This document shows positions 1 to 7,825 of a stretch of DNA of 64,000 nucleotides, one piece after another. Position 1 is the first letter of the stretch. Each line of letters begins with the position of its first letter. The DNA comes from Trachythela sp. YZ-2020 (Eukaryota > Cnidaria > Anthozoa > Malacalcyonacea > Clavulariidae). The position numbers and the translations under genes are program-made. The notes under the pieces are model-generated. The model was given only the letters and a program-made list of their open reading frames with translations. It did no database searches and was not told where the DNA came from. Location: assembly GCA_016169945.1 (NCBI GenBank), contig JADLSH010000170.1, forward strand, positions 62,001 through 126,000. Reading direction: 5' to 3'.

Positions 1-315
1 TGAACACGCATATCTACATGTATCTACGCGTATCTACACATATCTACATGTGGATATGCGTATCTACGCATATCCGTAAGCATTTACATGTATCTACGCG
101 TATCTACACATATCCACATGTATCTACATGTATCTACGCGTATCTACGCATATCCGTATGCATCTACATGTATCTACGCGTATCTACGCATATCCACATG
201 TATCTACGCATATCCGCATGTATCTACATGTATCTACGCGTATCTACGCATATCCACATGTATCTACATGTCTTCGTAGACGTCCGACCCCTGAGTATCT
301 ACGCGTATCTACGCA
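1..315. repeat. Decameric satellite array, consensus TATCTACRYR
   Basis: The sequence is a run of 10-bp units (TATCTACGCG, TATCTACACA, TATCTACATG, TATCCACATG and similar) that starts before the window edge. It stops abruptly at TATCTACGCA, followed by AATGACGTCA. Open frames across it come from the repeat and are not genes. It borders the Polinton-like element, and its unit differs from the satellite on the element's other side. Confidence 0.93.
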
Positions 316-317
316 AA

Positions 318-362
318 TGACGTCATATGGCGAGATTCTCAAAACGCTGACGTCATATGGCG
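318..362. repeat. Left-end direct repeat carrying two TGACGTCA octamers
   Basis: TGACGTCATATGGCG occurs at 318-332 and again at 348-362, so the copies are 30 bp apart. Each starts with the palindromic octamer TGACGTCA, a perfect binding site for CREB/ATF-type bZIP factors. Two more perfect octamers lie at the other end of the element. Confidence 0.8.
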
Positions 363-406
363 GGAAAATTCTGCTATATGGGGGGGCACATCTACTCATA
401 TTTATT

Positions 407-1393
407 TTATTTAACTTCGCTAAGTTCTCTCTCGTAAAATTTACCGTGTATTTTTTCCCCAGTTGCGATGTCTTGTATTTCGTACATAACAGGGTCACCT
501 CGATGAACTTTTGTGATCTTAAATGTTTCTTCTGTAAAATTAACAGTGTAACCTTTTACAAATCTGGTACCAGTGTGATATTTTTCAACCCTAACGGTGT
601 CACCAACTTTATATCGTGGCTTTTTTATTTTGTTGCCAGTCCCGTACAAAGTAACCCAAACATCATCTTTGTTTTTCTCGTTGACATCTGTTGGTTTCAT
701 CTTGATGCTTCTGTGCACACTATGGTTGTAATTATATGTTACATCATCTAAAATATGTAACCACTTGTTTGTCTTGTGCTCTGTGAAATATTTCCACATC
801 GTTGTTTTAAGAGTTCTGTTTAGTCTCTCAACGAGGGCTGCCTTTCTGTTAAAAAAGGCCTTGCCACCTCTTTTAACAAGTGTTGTAAAATGTTTTATAC
901 CAAGTTTGTCAAGTAACGCGTTGACATTTTTGTTTTTGAATTCGTTACCGTCGTCGTATTGGACGACATCTGGGTACTTACCGAACCTAACTTTAAATTC
1001 ACCTAGTATTTTTTCCATAGCGTGAGAGACATCGACACCACCTTTTGTCTTGCTTGGCTCTGTGAAAGCATATCTTGATAATATTTCTATCGATGTTAAA
1101 ATCCAACGGTAGCCATCGTTACTTGGCTTACGACCCTCTGTCATATCAACTAAGTCTAATTGTAGTTGTTCCCCGAGATCGCTAACGATGGTTTTACGAT
1201 AGACATGCTTGCCGGTTTTTTGTTTTGTAGTTGTATAAGTATTTTGTGTTAAGATCCAGTCTTTTACTTGTTTACGAGTGACATCTAAGTCATCTTCTCT
1301 TGCTTTTTGGTACAATCTTTCGATAGACTGGTAACCTGTGCCTGGTGAGTGGTACAACTCACGAAGACCTTGTTCTGTTTCAAAGTGTGTCAT
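407..1393 (-). CDS. int: Polinton-type retroviral-like integrase (DDE)
   Basis: A 328-residue integrase that would insert the element's linear DNA into host chromosomes. The catalytic core runs from about residue 70 to 230. The acidic triad reads as D80 (in LDLVDM), D148 (in YDDGNEF) and E189 (in ALVERLNRTLK). The C-terminal part, from about residue 258, begins RYKVGDTVRV. It continues with a GYTVNFTEE-like stretch and ends with a GKFYERELSEV motif, the chromodomain/SH3-like tail typical of Polinton integrases. Spacing from the second D to E is 40 residues, slightly longer than the usual 35. The extra residues are a KRGGKAFFNR-type insert at about 174-183. The first methionine of the open frame fits family length. 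The gene lies next to the left end, as expected. Confidence 0.92.
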   Translation of the reverse strand: MTHFETEQGLRELYHSPGTGYQSIERLYQKAREDDLDVTRKQVKDWILTQNTYTTTKQKTGKHVYRKTIVSDLGEQLQLDLVDMTEGRKPSNDGYRWILTSIEILSRYAFTEPSKTKGGVDVSHAMEKILGEFKVRFGKYPDVVQYDDGNEFKNKNVNALLDKLGIKHFTTLVKRGGKAFFNRKAALVERLNRTLKTTMWKYFTEHKTNKWLHILDDVTYNYNHSVHRSIKMKPTDVNEKNKDDVWVTLYGTGNKIKKPRYKVGDTVRVEKYHTGTRFVKGYTVNFTEETFKITKVHRGDPVMYEIQDIATGEKIHGKFYERELSEVK

Positions 1394-1401
1394 TTTATTT
1401 C

Positions 1402-1534
1402 AAATTTAAAGACTGAAAACAATTTGGGTAACAGGATACACCCCTTGTTTAGAGTTATGTGTATTAAAATTTAAAGACTGAAAACAATTTGGGTAACAGG
1501 ATACACCCCTTGTTTAGAGTTATGTGTATTAAAA
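1402..1534. repeat. Tandem duplication, 65-bp unit
   Basis: Two almost identical units, each with TTTAAAGACTGAAAAC followed by a GGGTAACAGGATACACC stretch, lie back to back upstream of the integrase start. They fill the gap between the integrase and the next gene, so they may hold the integrase promoter. That role is inferred from position. Confidence 0.85.
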
Positions 1535-1576
1535 TTTATACTCACACATAGACAACAGACTTATTTGTATTAAAAT

Positions 1577-2215
1577 TTAAACCATCTCTAGATCTAACAA
1601 GGCACTCATGTTTACATGTTTGTCAATGTTAGTCGTAAGTTTAAAACTCAAAGAGTTAAAACTTTGTACGATAGGTGTTTTTGAGTTGATGTTATCGTAG
1701 AACTCCAAGGTGTCTATTAAGAGCTGTGATGACGAGATTGGTAACGAAGCTATTATTTGACATGGCTTACCGTTTGTGTCGAAGTTCTGGTAAGTGTTCA
1801 CGATGCTACATTCGATGTTGATGAATTTTAAACCATGGTTAACATCAACATGACTGGGACTCGTGTGCCATGCGTCTTTGATCAACGCTGTGTCTGGTAA
1901 AAAACCCAACATAGGTCCTATGGTGTTTTCTAGGTTCAAAGATTTTTCAGATTTTATTGAACATGTTGAGTTTATGTGGTTTGCAACAAGTTCGATACCT
2001 TCGTCTTTTAATTTCTTTTGGATATTGGCAAATGTCCAGTAACCAGTTTCAAACACAATCTTATCGGTACCGTGTTGTATTTGACATCTGATGACATTAT
2101 GGAACTCCCAAAATATTGTCGCCGATCTGAGATATATCTTACTCTTGTTATGTTGAAATATATCTAAACTCACAGTTGTCTTGTTCTGTGGTACAAATAC
2201 TGTTAACTTTGACAT
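1577..2215 (-). CDS. Candidate penton-like/minor capsid protein
   Basis: A 212-residue protein if translation starts at MSKLTVFVP. The open frame extends 49 residues further upstream, but that extension would overlap the divergent neighbour that starts at 2243. The compact 27-bp divergent gap argues for the internal start. The sequence is mostly beta-strand-like, with IGPMLGFLPD at about residues 115-124 and an INIECSIV stretch near 145. From memory, these resemble a virion protein family found beside Polinton polymerases in invertebrate genomes (single jelly-roll penton candidates). I have not verified this by alignment. There is no signal peptide or membrane segment. It could be another structural protein. 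Confidence 0.5.
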   Translation of the reverse strand: MSKLTVFVPQNKTTVSLDIFQHNKSKIYLRSATIFWEFHNVIRCQIQHGTDKIVFETGYWTFANIQKKLKDEGIELVANHINSTCSIKSEKSLNLENTIGPMLGFLPDTALIKDAWHTSPSHVDVNHGLKFINIECSIVNTYQNFDTNGKPCQIIASLPISSSQLLIDTLEFYDNINSKTPIVQSFNSLSFKLTTNIDKHVNMSALLDLEMV

Positions 2216-2242
2216 TTTATTTAACGAGCCAATGAAAATAAA

Positions 2243-3649
2243 ATGACTAGTCAACAATTGTTTAAAGAAAAATATCCATACGCAGATGTCGATAAGTTCA
2301 TGTTTCAACCAGTAAAAAACCGTGCTGGCACAACTCTGTTTGTACGAACAATGTTTGTACACGACGGCAGAGCTTACGACATAAAAGCAAAGAGCTTTGC
2401 GTTTGGTTGGGCGTTAGACTGGCAACCTCGCATTTGGAACACAAAAGGTGTTGTACAAGGATTTACAAAAGGAGATTATGTCGATAACCCAAAAACAATG
2501 AACATTTTTGTACATAACAACACCGCGCGCGAGCGCGCAATGAGTTTTGACCCAACATTTCCAGACCTCGTAATAACTTCTAACATGCAAAAGTTTAACG
2601 ACTACACTGAAAACCCATATCTGGCTTCTTGTTTGGCAGCTTACATCGCAACTTATGTTTGTGGTATTAGCACAAAACATTTTAAAGACAACACATTAGT
2701 TGGGAACTTGGCGAGGTATCACTTGTATTATCACATGCGAAGGTTCATAAGAAATCCCAGTTCTATGAACAGATTTTTGAACCAACGAATAAAAAATATA
2801 ATAAGTATCAACATTCCCGTCATGTACGAGTGGTCAACAGAATTTCATTATGGTAGAGAACAGTTGGGTACTTGGTTAGCAAAACAACCGCATGGAAGTG
2901 TTAAGAATGCCAGACCAGAGATTAAGTCAGGTTTTGGTCAATCAGGTATTAGATACGAGAAGCGCGGTGACAGAACCATAAAAAGTTTGGACGACTACAA
3001 AATGTTCGTTGCCACAAAGTCGACTGGGTTAACACAAACAGGACAACTGTTATTTCAACAAAGTTTAGAATCTTATGTGTACTGTGTGCTTGGTGCGCAG
3101 GCAAGTACAAGATGGGCTATCGTTGGGAATGGTGCCAAGTCTTTACAAACACAAGAGGTCTTTAAAAAATTAGTTGAGGACACCATCATACAAGACGACC
3201 AAACAGTGACCATTTCTAACATGAGGAACGCAATAAAAGGTACCAATGTCATTTTAAACTTTGCAATTAGTCCAGGTCTTATTCTTATCCCAAATGACAT
3301 GATAATTTTAAAACAAAAAATACAAGGTTACAACAACATTTTAACGGTCGCTGGCGAGGGCATGACATTTGGTCATAACGAAAATGTTAACAAAGACCGC
3401 GCGCAAGCGCGCATTGTGGTTACCACACCAACAGTTGTACATAGCGCGCCAGTTGTAAACCCAACAGTTGTAAAACCGCGCGCAAGCGCGCCACTTGTCA
3501 GCGCGCCACTTGTCAGCGCGCCAATCATACAAAACCACCCAAACAAAGAAGTCTTAACAGATCTTCCCGAATATGATTACTCAATGTCAGCGTTATTAGT
3601 ATTGTCAGCGGCAACAGGTTATATTATGAAATTTTTGTTATTATCCTAG
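2243..3649 (+). CDS. Polinton-like element protein of unknown function, 468 aa, with C-terminal membrane anchor
   Basis: I do not recognise this family. The first 400 residues are a mixed globular region with no Walker A, protease or nuclease motif that I can see. Residues about 395-430 are low-complexity and rich in V, P, A and T (SAPLVSAPLVSAPI). The last 20 residues (ALLVLSAATGYIMKFLLLS) form one hydrophobic segment consistent with a tail anchor. GC-rich palindromes lie in frame at 2525-2538, 3399-3412 and 3478-3491, and encode the odd RARERA, RAQARI and RASAP stretches. It is divergently arranged with the penton-like gene, 27 bp away, which suggests a shared promoter. A virion or membrane-associated role is only a guess from position. 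Confidence 0.75.
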   Translation: MTSQQLFKEKYPYADVDKFMFQPVKNRAGTTLFVRTMFVHDGRAYDIKAKSFAFGWALDWQPRIWNTKGVVQGFTKGDYVDNPKTMNIFVHNNTARERAMSFDPTFPDLVITSNMQKFNDYTENPYLASCLAAYIATYVCGISTKHFKDNTLVGNLARYHLYYHMRRFIRNPSSMNRFLNQRIKNIISINIPVMYEWSTEFHYGREQLGTWLAKQPHGSVKNARPEIKSGFGQSGIRYEKRGDRTIKSLDDYKMFVATKSTGLTQTGQLLFQQSLESYVYCVLGAQASTRWAIVGNGAKSLQTQEVFKKLVEDTIIQDDQTVTISNMRNAIKGTNVILNFAISPGLILIPNDMIILKQKIQGYNNILTVAGEGMTFGHNENVNKDRAQARIVVTTPTVVHSAPVVNPTVVKPRASAPLVSAPLVSAPIIQNHPNKEVLTDLPEYDYSMSALLVLSAATGYIMKFLLLS

Positions 3650-3659
3650 ATAATAAAAT

Positions 3660-4034
3660 ATGAGTGACACCCACAAAGACCAAATAACGAGCGAGAGCGT
3701 GACTGATGAAAATATCACAGAGAAAGATCCAGAGAGAAAAGCTGCTTGTGAAAAACTTAGCGATCTGTCACGAAATGCTCGTGAAGCTACTAAGAAAAGA
3801 AAGCTGGCAAAGCCAAAACCGCGGTCAGAACAATGTTCGTCTTTAACTTCAGATATTCCTTATCTGTTATTTTTAAAAATAATAAGTATTCTTTGGGGGT
3901 TGAGTTGTTTTTGGACTTATTGTACCACGACATCACCATCATCAAAAACGAGCACAACGAGCAAGACAAAAGTTCCAGGCGAGAGCGTTGCACCTAAAAT
4001 GAAAGAACCCAATCTAGTAAATTTAGACGACTAA
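3660..4034 (+). CDS. Small single-pass membrane protein, 124 aa
   Basis: The N-terminal 60 residues are strongly charged, with a basic stretch ATKKRKLAKPKPRS. A hydrophobic segment follows at about residues 66-87 (PYLLFLKIISILWGLSCFW). A Ser/Thr-rich tail comes after that. It starts 10 bp after the stop of the preceding gene and ends 4 bp before the next start, so the three plus-strand genes are probably co-expressed. The function is unknown. Confidence 0.6.
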   Translation: MSDTHKDQITSESVTDENITEKDPERKAACEKLSDLSRNAREATKKRKLAKPKPRSEQCSSLTSDIPYLLFLKIISILWGLSCFWTYCTTTSPSSKTSTTSKTKVPGESVAPKMKEPNLVNLDD

Positions 4035-4038
4035 CTAA

Positions 4039-4335
4039 ATGGGTATGTGTAAGCCTAGTAAACTACAAATACAACACAACGGCGACTTGTTCAACGAGGA
4101 AATCACAGTTCGTAAAAAATTTCTCACGGGATTACAAGTGGCAAAAGAAAAAGAAGGTGTCGAAGGCAACTTACAGATTGCGTTTGTTACGTCAAGAGTT
4201 AAGAAATATGAAAAAGTTACTAATACAAATGAAAATATTAACGCAATTGTGACAACGCAACGCGACGAGCCGAAGGCGAGGCGGAGCGAGCGACAAGAGT
4301 TAACGAACGCCGCAAGTGAGCGCGCAAGCGCGTAA
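4039..4335 (+). CDS. Small charged protein, 98 aa
   Basis: A hydrophilic protein starting MGMCKPSKL. The initial M-G plus C could in principle be lipid-modified, but the signature is weak. The last 25 residues are encoded by a GC-rich island (4261-4334) that resembles the palindromic inserts elsewhere in this element, so the native C-terminus may have been replaced or extended. It is the third gene of a tight plus-strand cluster. I do not recognise the family. Confidence 0.5.
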   Translation: MGMCKPSKLQIQHNGDLFNEEITVRKKFLTGLQVAKEKEGVEGNLQIAFVTSRVKKYEKVTNTNENINAIVTTQRDEPKARRSERQELTNAASERASA

Positions 4336-4361
4336 GTGACTTGGTAGATAAAATCTTCAAG

Positions 4362-4382
4362 GGGGTTTCTTTTAGAAACCCC
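4362..4382. terminator. Stem-loop GGGGTTTCT / AGAAACCCC
   Basis: A 9-bp perfect stem with a 3-base loop lies directly after the three-gene plus-strand cluster and before the convergent capsid-like gene. The position suggests 3'-end formation, but no function is proven. Confidence 0.5.
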
Positions 4383-4405
4383 TTGGTAGAAACAAAGACC
4401 GCGCG

Positions 4406-4464
4406 CACTCATCTCGTGTGTAATGATGACTCGGTCATGAGAGTGACACTCATCTCGTGTGTAA
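4406..4464. repeat. Direct repeat CACTCATCTCGTGTGTAA, two copies
   Basis: Identical 18-bp copies lie at 4406-4423 and 4447-4464 in the intergenic gap between the small-protein cluster and the capsid-like gene. A GC-rich GAGCG-type island (4471-4522) follows directly. Confidence 0.75.
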
Positions 4465-4527
4465 CTTTTTTTGCTTGCGAGCGTTACGAGTGAGCGTACG
4501 AGCGAAGCGAGCGAGAGCGAGGTCAGA

Positions 4528-4556
4528 TTTCTAATCCCTAATGTCAGGATTAGAAA
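4528..4556. terminator. Stem-loop TTTCTAATCC / GGATTAGAAA
   Basis: A 10-bp perfect stem with a 9-base loop, followed by a T-rich run. It lies 26 bp beyond the stop of the minus-strand capsid-like gene, between converging genes. It is a likely 3'-end element by position. Confidence 0.5.
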
Positions 4557-4581
4557 ACTTTTTTACATTTTAAATAATAAT

Positions 4582-5802
4582 TCAAAACTCAATACTTTGT
4601 AGTTGCTTACCAACTATGTTAACCACCCCATCAGAAACAATGAACACATAACATGTCAAATCTTTTGTGGTAACCCTTTTCTTAATTTCTAAGAGCACAC
4701 CGTCTTGCGTGTTAAGAATCTTTCGTCCAATCCCAGCTACCGTTTGGTCACAGACAGTTCTCATGTCGATGACCAGTGCAAACTTGTTACCTGTGTAAAA
4801 GTCATCTATGCTCAAAGTGTCAGTTGTGTAATCCAAGAAGAAGTTCTCGGCAGATCTAAAGAGGTTGTGTTCTTCGAGACCTTGAGAGTACAACGCGTTT
4901 GGACTTCCCTCAATGGCAACTTTAACACTCGTTATGTTAGGATACACGAAGTGTTCTGAGTCTTCGGTGTCATCTCGAAACAGAAGTACGATACCTCTCA
5001 TTGACTTTCTGGGCACATTGATGTTCAAATTTACCAATGTCGAACCCTTTGCCCATGTCTCTTTTTTCATCAACATCACTTGCTCGTAAATGAGAGACCT
5101 GCCAATTTGATAAGAGTTTAAGGCTTGATTGTACATTTCTGGCGATGTGATTGTCTCGTACTCGAGATGAAGGTCTTCAACTGTGTAACCAGCGACTGCC
5201 TGACCAGATTGCGCCTTCATAATTTCTGTGGCAGGTGGTAGTGTAATTTTGTACCTGAAATTTGACTTCATACCATATGGTGCGTACAACCCTTGGTCGT
5301 TCAAAATCTTACCAATTGGTATATGAACTTTGGTTTTGTACAACTCGCCAAAGTACTTGTCGGCTTTCACAGCTTTGTCACCAGTGTCATCACCGCTCAT
5401 AAGTTTACGAGTGTTCTCGTTAGCCAGTCCTTGACATACCAAGTTCTTTCTTTCGTCTTTTGTTTTCCAAAGTGCTTTGTACACTTCGAACTGAGACTCG
5501 CCTAGGTTGTCGTACACAACCTGGCCATCGACGGTTACTTCTAGACTTTTTTGTAAAAGACTAGCGAGGTTGTTTAAGAACCACGACTTGGTGTTCTTAC
5601 TTTTAAACGAACCCACGATGTACAACGACCCTGGAACCAGACAAACATTCTCGTATAGTTTTGGAATGTTGATGTAAAGTTCTTGGTTCTCTGTTATCTC
5701 TGTGGGCGTTAGCGTAAAGATGTTTTGTTTTTTAGGACCACGAATTTGAGAGTAAGTAATCTTCTCATAAGTGGGTAAAAGTTCGTTAACTTTGTGATTC
5801 AT
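4582..5802 (-). CDS. Putative double jelly-roll major capsid-like protein
   Basis: A 406-residue protein that is largely beta-strand in character. Recognisable blocks are LVPGSLYIVGSF near residue 55, the FLNNLASLLQKS region near 75, GLYAPYGMKS near 171, LEYETITSPE near 213 and NVPRKSMRGIVLLF near 262. From memory, these blocks match a protein family repeated in cnidarian and other invertebrate genomes next to Polinton-type polymerases. Its size and strand pattern fit a double jelly-roll major capsid protein. The capsid assignment rests on that recollection and on context, not on an alignment I could run. It is transcribed towards the small-protein cluster and is divergent from the two small membrane genes that start 29 bp away. 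Confidence 0.6.
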   Translation of the reverse strand: MNHKVNELLPTYEKITYSQIRGPKKQNIFTLTPTEITENQELYINIPKLYENVCLVPGSLYIVGSFKSKNTKSWFLNNLASLLQKSLEVTVDGQVVYDNLGESQFEVYKALWKTKDERKNLVCQGLANENTRKLMSGDDTGDKAVKADKYFGELYKTKVHIPIGKILNDQGLYAPYGMKSNFRYKITLPPATEIMKAQSGQAVAGYTVEDLHLEYETITSPEMYNQALNSYQIGRSLIYEQVMLMKKETWAKGSTLVNLNINVPRKSMRGIVLLFRDDTEDSEHFVYPNITSVKVAIEGSPNALYSQGLEEHNLFRSAENFFLDYTTDTLSIDDFYTGNKFALVIDMRTVCDQTVAGIGRKILNTQDGVLLEIKKRVTTKDLTCYVFIVSDGVVNIVGKQLQSIEF

Positions 5803-5831
5803 TTATTCTACAGTGGGGTATAATAAATTAA

Positions 5832-6062
5832 ATGGCTGGAGTATTTAAAGACTTACCAAAAGAGTTATATGACTCACTATTAATTGTGGCAGGCGCTGTC
5901 GCAGTCTCATTTGCTAGTAAAAAATTAATGAAAGATTCGTTGAGCATTCCAACTACGATGGAAGGGCTCTTGAAACTGACGGCTGCGTTTGGTATCAGTA
6001 CGAGTGTAATTAAAGTGTTGCAAGCAAAGAAAATGCTACCTGAGAATCCATTCAAGGAATAA
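5832..6062 (+). CDS. Small hydrophobic protein, 76 aa
   Basis: It has two hydrophobic helices, at about residues 15-30 (LLIVAGAVAVSFAS) and 45-60 (LLKLTAAFGISTSVI), with short charged ends. It starts 29 bp upstream of the divergent capsid-like gene and is followed after 2 bp by the next coding sequence. It is probably a membrane or virion-associated small protein. The exact function is unknown. Confidence 0.6.
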   Translation: MAGVFKDLPKELYDSLLIVAGAVAVSFASKKLMKDSLSIPTTMEGLLKLTAAFGISTSVIKVLQAKKMLPENPFKE

Positions 6063-6064
6063 AA

Positions 6065-6475
6065 ATGGCAACAACAATTGCGTTATCTGGTCTGTTTAAC
6101 GCGGTAGCGTTTACGGGAGCCGGTTACTTATTTAGACTTTTAGATCACAAAGGTTACCAGACAGAAATTAAAAGACATAACCTTGCGATGGAAAATTTAA
6201 CGGCGTCAAAGAACAAATGGTACGAGAACCAAGCCACTAAGAAAGACAAGATCTCTGCAATGCGACGACAACTTTTAGATGCAAATAGCGATATGAACTC
6301 TGTTAACGCGTCATTAAGAGAACTACAAAAAATAACACATCACAATAAGGTTTTTAAGAGACCCCCTGTTTTGTCTGATTATTACAAACCATCAAAAGAA
6401 ATGGACGAGTACAAACATGTCGCAGTTGGGTTAGCTGGATTAGGAACTGGTTGGGTGTTAAGTGTTGTATTATAA
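6065..6475 (+). CDS. Membrane protein with central coiled coil, 136 aa
   Basis: Hydrophobic segments lie at both ends: residues 3-24 (LSGLFNAVAFTGAGYLF) and 118-136 (VAVGLAGLGTGWVLSVVL). A charged, probably coiled-coil region (about 35-95) lies between them. From memory, the layout resembles a family repeatedly found with PolB and capsid-like genes in invertebrate Polinton-like elements. It lies 2 bp behind the 76-aa gene, so the pair is likely co-expressed. The function is unknown; membrane remodelling or virion membrane protein are guesses. Confidence 0.65.
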   Translation: MATTIALSGLFNAVAFTGAGYLFRLLDHKGYQTEIKRHNLAMENLTASKNKWYENQATKKDKISAMRRQLLDANSDMNSVNASLRELQKITHHNKVFKRPPVLSDYYKPSKEMDEYKHVAVGLAGLGTGWVLSVVL

Positions 6476-6496
6476 CGAGCGAGCAAGTAAAATTTT

Positions 6497-6516
6497 CATA
6501 ACTCTCGTGAGTTATG
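6497..6516. promoter_or_regulatory. CATAACTC-TCGT-GAGTTATG stem-loop, copy 1
   Basis: A perfect 8-bp stem with a TCGT loop, flanked by TTTT and TAAA. Near-identical copies occur at 7471-7490 and 7632-7651, each in a gap between genes. It may be a protein-binding site or RNA hairpin shared by several transcripts. Confidence 0.65.
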
Positions 6517-6630
6517 TAAATTACCGAAACAACAAGAAAACGTTAGAAAAATGAATGTGAGAGTGAGAGTGAGTGTGCAATATTATAATGTCTTAATTAA
6601 AAAAAGCAGATGTTATTACTTTATTATACT

Positions 6631-7428
6631 CTATAACAACATCTTTTTTAACAGTGCATTTTCAGTTTGTAAATTAGTCAACTCATCCATTAAATTATAA
6701 TTATCATCCATTAACTTACAATTATCACTCATTACATTTTGTAAATCATCTTGTATTTTTAAATGCATTTCTTCTTTTAATTTGATATTTGCCTTGCGTG
6801 TTGTCCATGCTAGCTTACTTCTTGTTATATGGTTTGGATCTTTAACTAGATTTCTCTTTTCATCTAGATTATAAGATAACATTTTTCTGTCGTTAATTTT
6901 ACACTTACAGATGGCTTTACATTCACAGGGGTTGCTATCTCTTATACACTCGACAAGTTCGTCAGGTAAGAACTCATCTAAGGAGTTTGTATAAGATAGA
7001 GATAAGATTCTTGTTGGTCTCTTAAGTTCTTCTACTAAAATGTCCAATACCCAATCTTGAAACTCTTCTAACAATGGGTGATTTAATTTGATGGCATACT
7101 CAAATACACCTCTCTCACTTACAAAAAGTTTGTCTTTAAGGGGGTTGCAGCAAGTGACACCCCCTTTACGTTGAGGTCCGACTTTGTCTTTTAAGGAGGG
7201 GGGTACCGCTGCGGTACCCCTTTCTTCGATGAGGTCCGACTTGAAAAACTCATTATATCTCTTTAAGTGTTTTTCACGAACATGAAGTTTTATTGATCTT
7301 TGTGGGTTTTTTTCTGAGCCGAACTTTCCAACATCTGTGGCAGCAAACCAAAACTTTTCTTCATGTTTTAAAACCTCTAAGTTGTTTAATATTTCACCAA
7401 ACATAGGTGGGCACTTAACTATTTCCAT
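6631..7428 (-). CDS. BRO-N domain protein with C-terminal coiled coil
   Basis: A 265-residue protein. Residues about 5-135 form a BRO-N type DNA-binding domain, with FWFAATDVGKF and LFVSERGVFEYAIKLNHPLLEEFQDWV as the conserved beginning and end. BRO proteins are common in large DNA viruses, phages and some Polinton-like elements, and usually act as regulators or DNA binders. The middle of the domain (about residues 62-100) holds an unusual insert rich in G, P and C. Its DNA carries a perfect palindrome (7200-7220) and reads through in frame. Residues 200-265 are coiled-coil-like. It is divergent from PolB across a 397-bp gap full of repeats. Confidence 0.8.
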   Translation of the reverse strand: MEIVKCPPMFGEILNNLEVLKHEEKFWFAATDVGKFGSEKNPQRSIKLHVREKHLKRYNEFFKSDLIEERGTAAVPPSLKDKVGPQRKGGVTCCNPLKDKLFVSERGVFEYAIKLNHPLLEEFQDWVLDILVEELKRPTRILSLSYTNSLDEFLPDELVECIRDSNPCECKAICKCKINDRKMLSYNLDEKRNLVKDPNHITRSKLAWTTRKANIKLKEEMHLKIQDDLQNVMSDNCKLMDDNYNLMDELTNLQTENALLKKMLL

Positions 7429-7470
7429 TTTGTATTTCTATTCGACTTGGATACAAAAGAGACTCAATTT

Positions 7471-7490
7471 CATAACTCTCGTGAGTTACG
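7471..7490. promoter_or_regulatory. CATAACTC-TCGT-GAGTTACG stem-loop, copy 2
   Basis: The second copy of the shared stem-loop, with one change in the outer stem pair. It lies 43 bp upstream of the BRO-N start, in the divergent region between BRO-N and PolB. Confidence 0.65.
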
Positions 7491-7535
7491 AAAATGACAA
7501 CCAACTCAACCAAAACCGAAATATCAGATCATATT

Positions 7536-7599
7536 AAAAAACTAAGTACAGATGTTATTGTACCACTTTATTATACACTGTGTATATATTCCTATAAGA
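7536..7599. promoter_or_regulatory. Repeated promoter-like module with TATACACTGTGTATA palindrome, copy 1
   Basis: An approximately 64-bp module that reads CAGATGTTATTG, then CCACTTTATTATACACTG and TATATATTCCTATAAGA. It contains a perfect 15-bp palindrome at 7572-7586. The second copy is at 7728-7794. A reduced relative (GCAGATGTTATTACTTTATTATAC) lies at about 6605-6630, downstream of the BRO-N stop. TATA-like content and position suggest promoter or operator function for the divergent genes. Confidence 0.6.
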
Positions 7600-7631
7600 T
7601 AGCAGAGGCGCACGGTCTCATGTAAAATTTT

Positions 7632-7651
7632 CATAACTCTCGTGAGTTACG
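7632..7651. promoter_or_regulatory. CATAACTC-TCGT-GAGTTACG stem-loop, copy 3
   Basis: The third copy of the shared stem-loop, between the two copies of the 64-bp module upstream of PolB. Confidence 0.65.
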
Positions 7652-7727
7652 AAAAGGAACTACTAGCCGAAATGTTAAAAAAGGATATAAGATTATTTGC
7701 AAGTATAGTTTGTAAAATGAGTTAAGT

Positions 7728-7794
7728 AAAAAACTAAGAAGTACAGATGTTATTGTACCACTTTATTATACACTGTGTATATATTCCTATAAGA
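7728..7794. promoter_or_regulatory. Repeated promoter-like module, copy 2, just upstream of PolB
   Basis: The same module as at 7536-7599 with minor changes; the TATACACTGTGTATA palindrome lies at 7767-7781. It ends 31 bp before the PolB start codon, so it is the best candidate for the PolB promoter. Confidence 0.6.
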
Positions 7795-7825
7795 CAACAA
7801 AGAGACAAGCGCAGCGAGAGAATAA

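Noticed and set aside
128..751. 207-codon plus-strand frame from the left satellite into the element
   Set aside because: It is antisense to the integrase and partly made of satellite.
2216..2362. N-terminal extension of the penton-like gene
   Set aside because: It would overlap the divergent 468-aa gene by about 120 bp, and the residues look unlike the rest; the internal start leaves a tidy divergent promoter.
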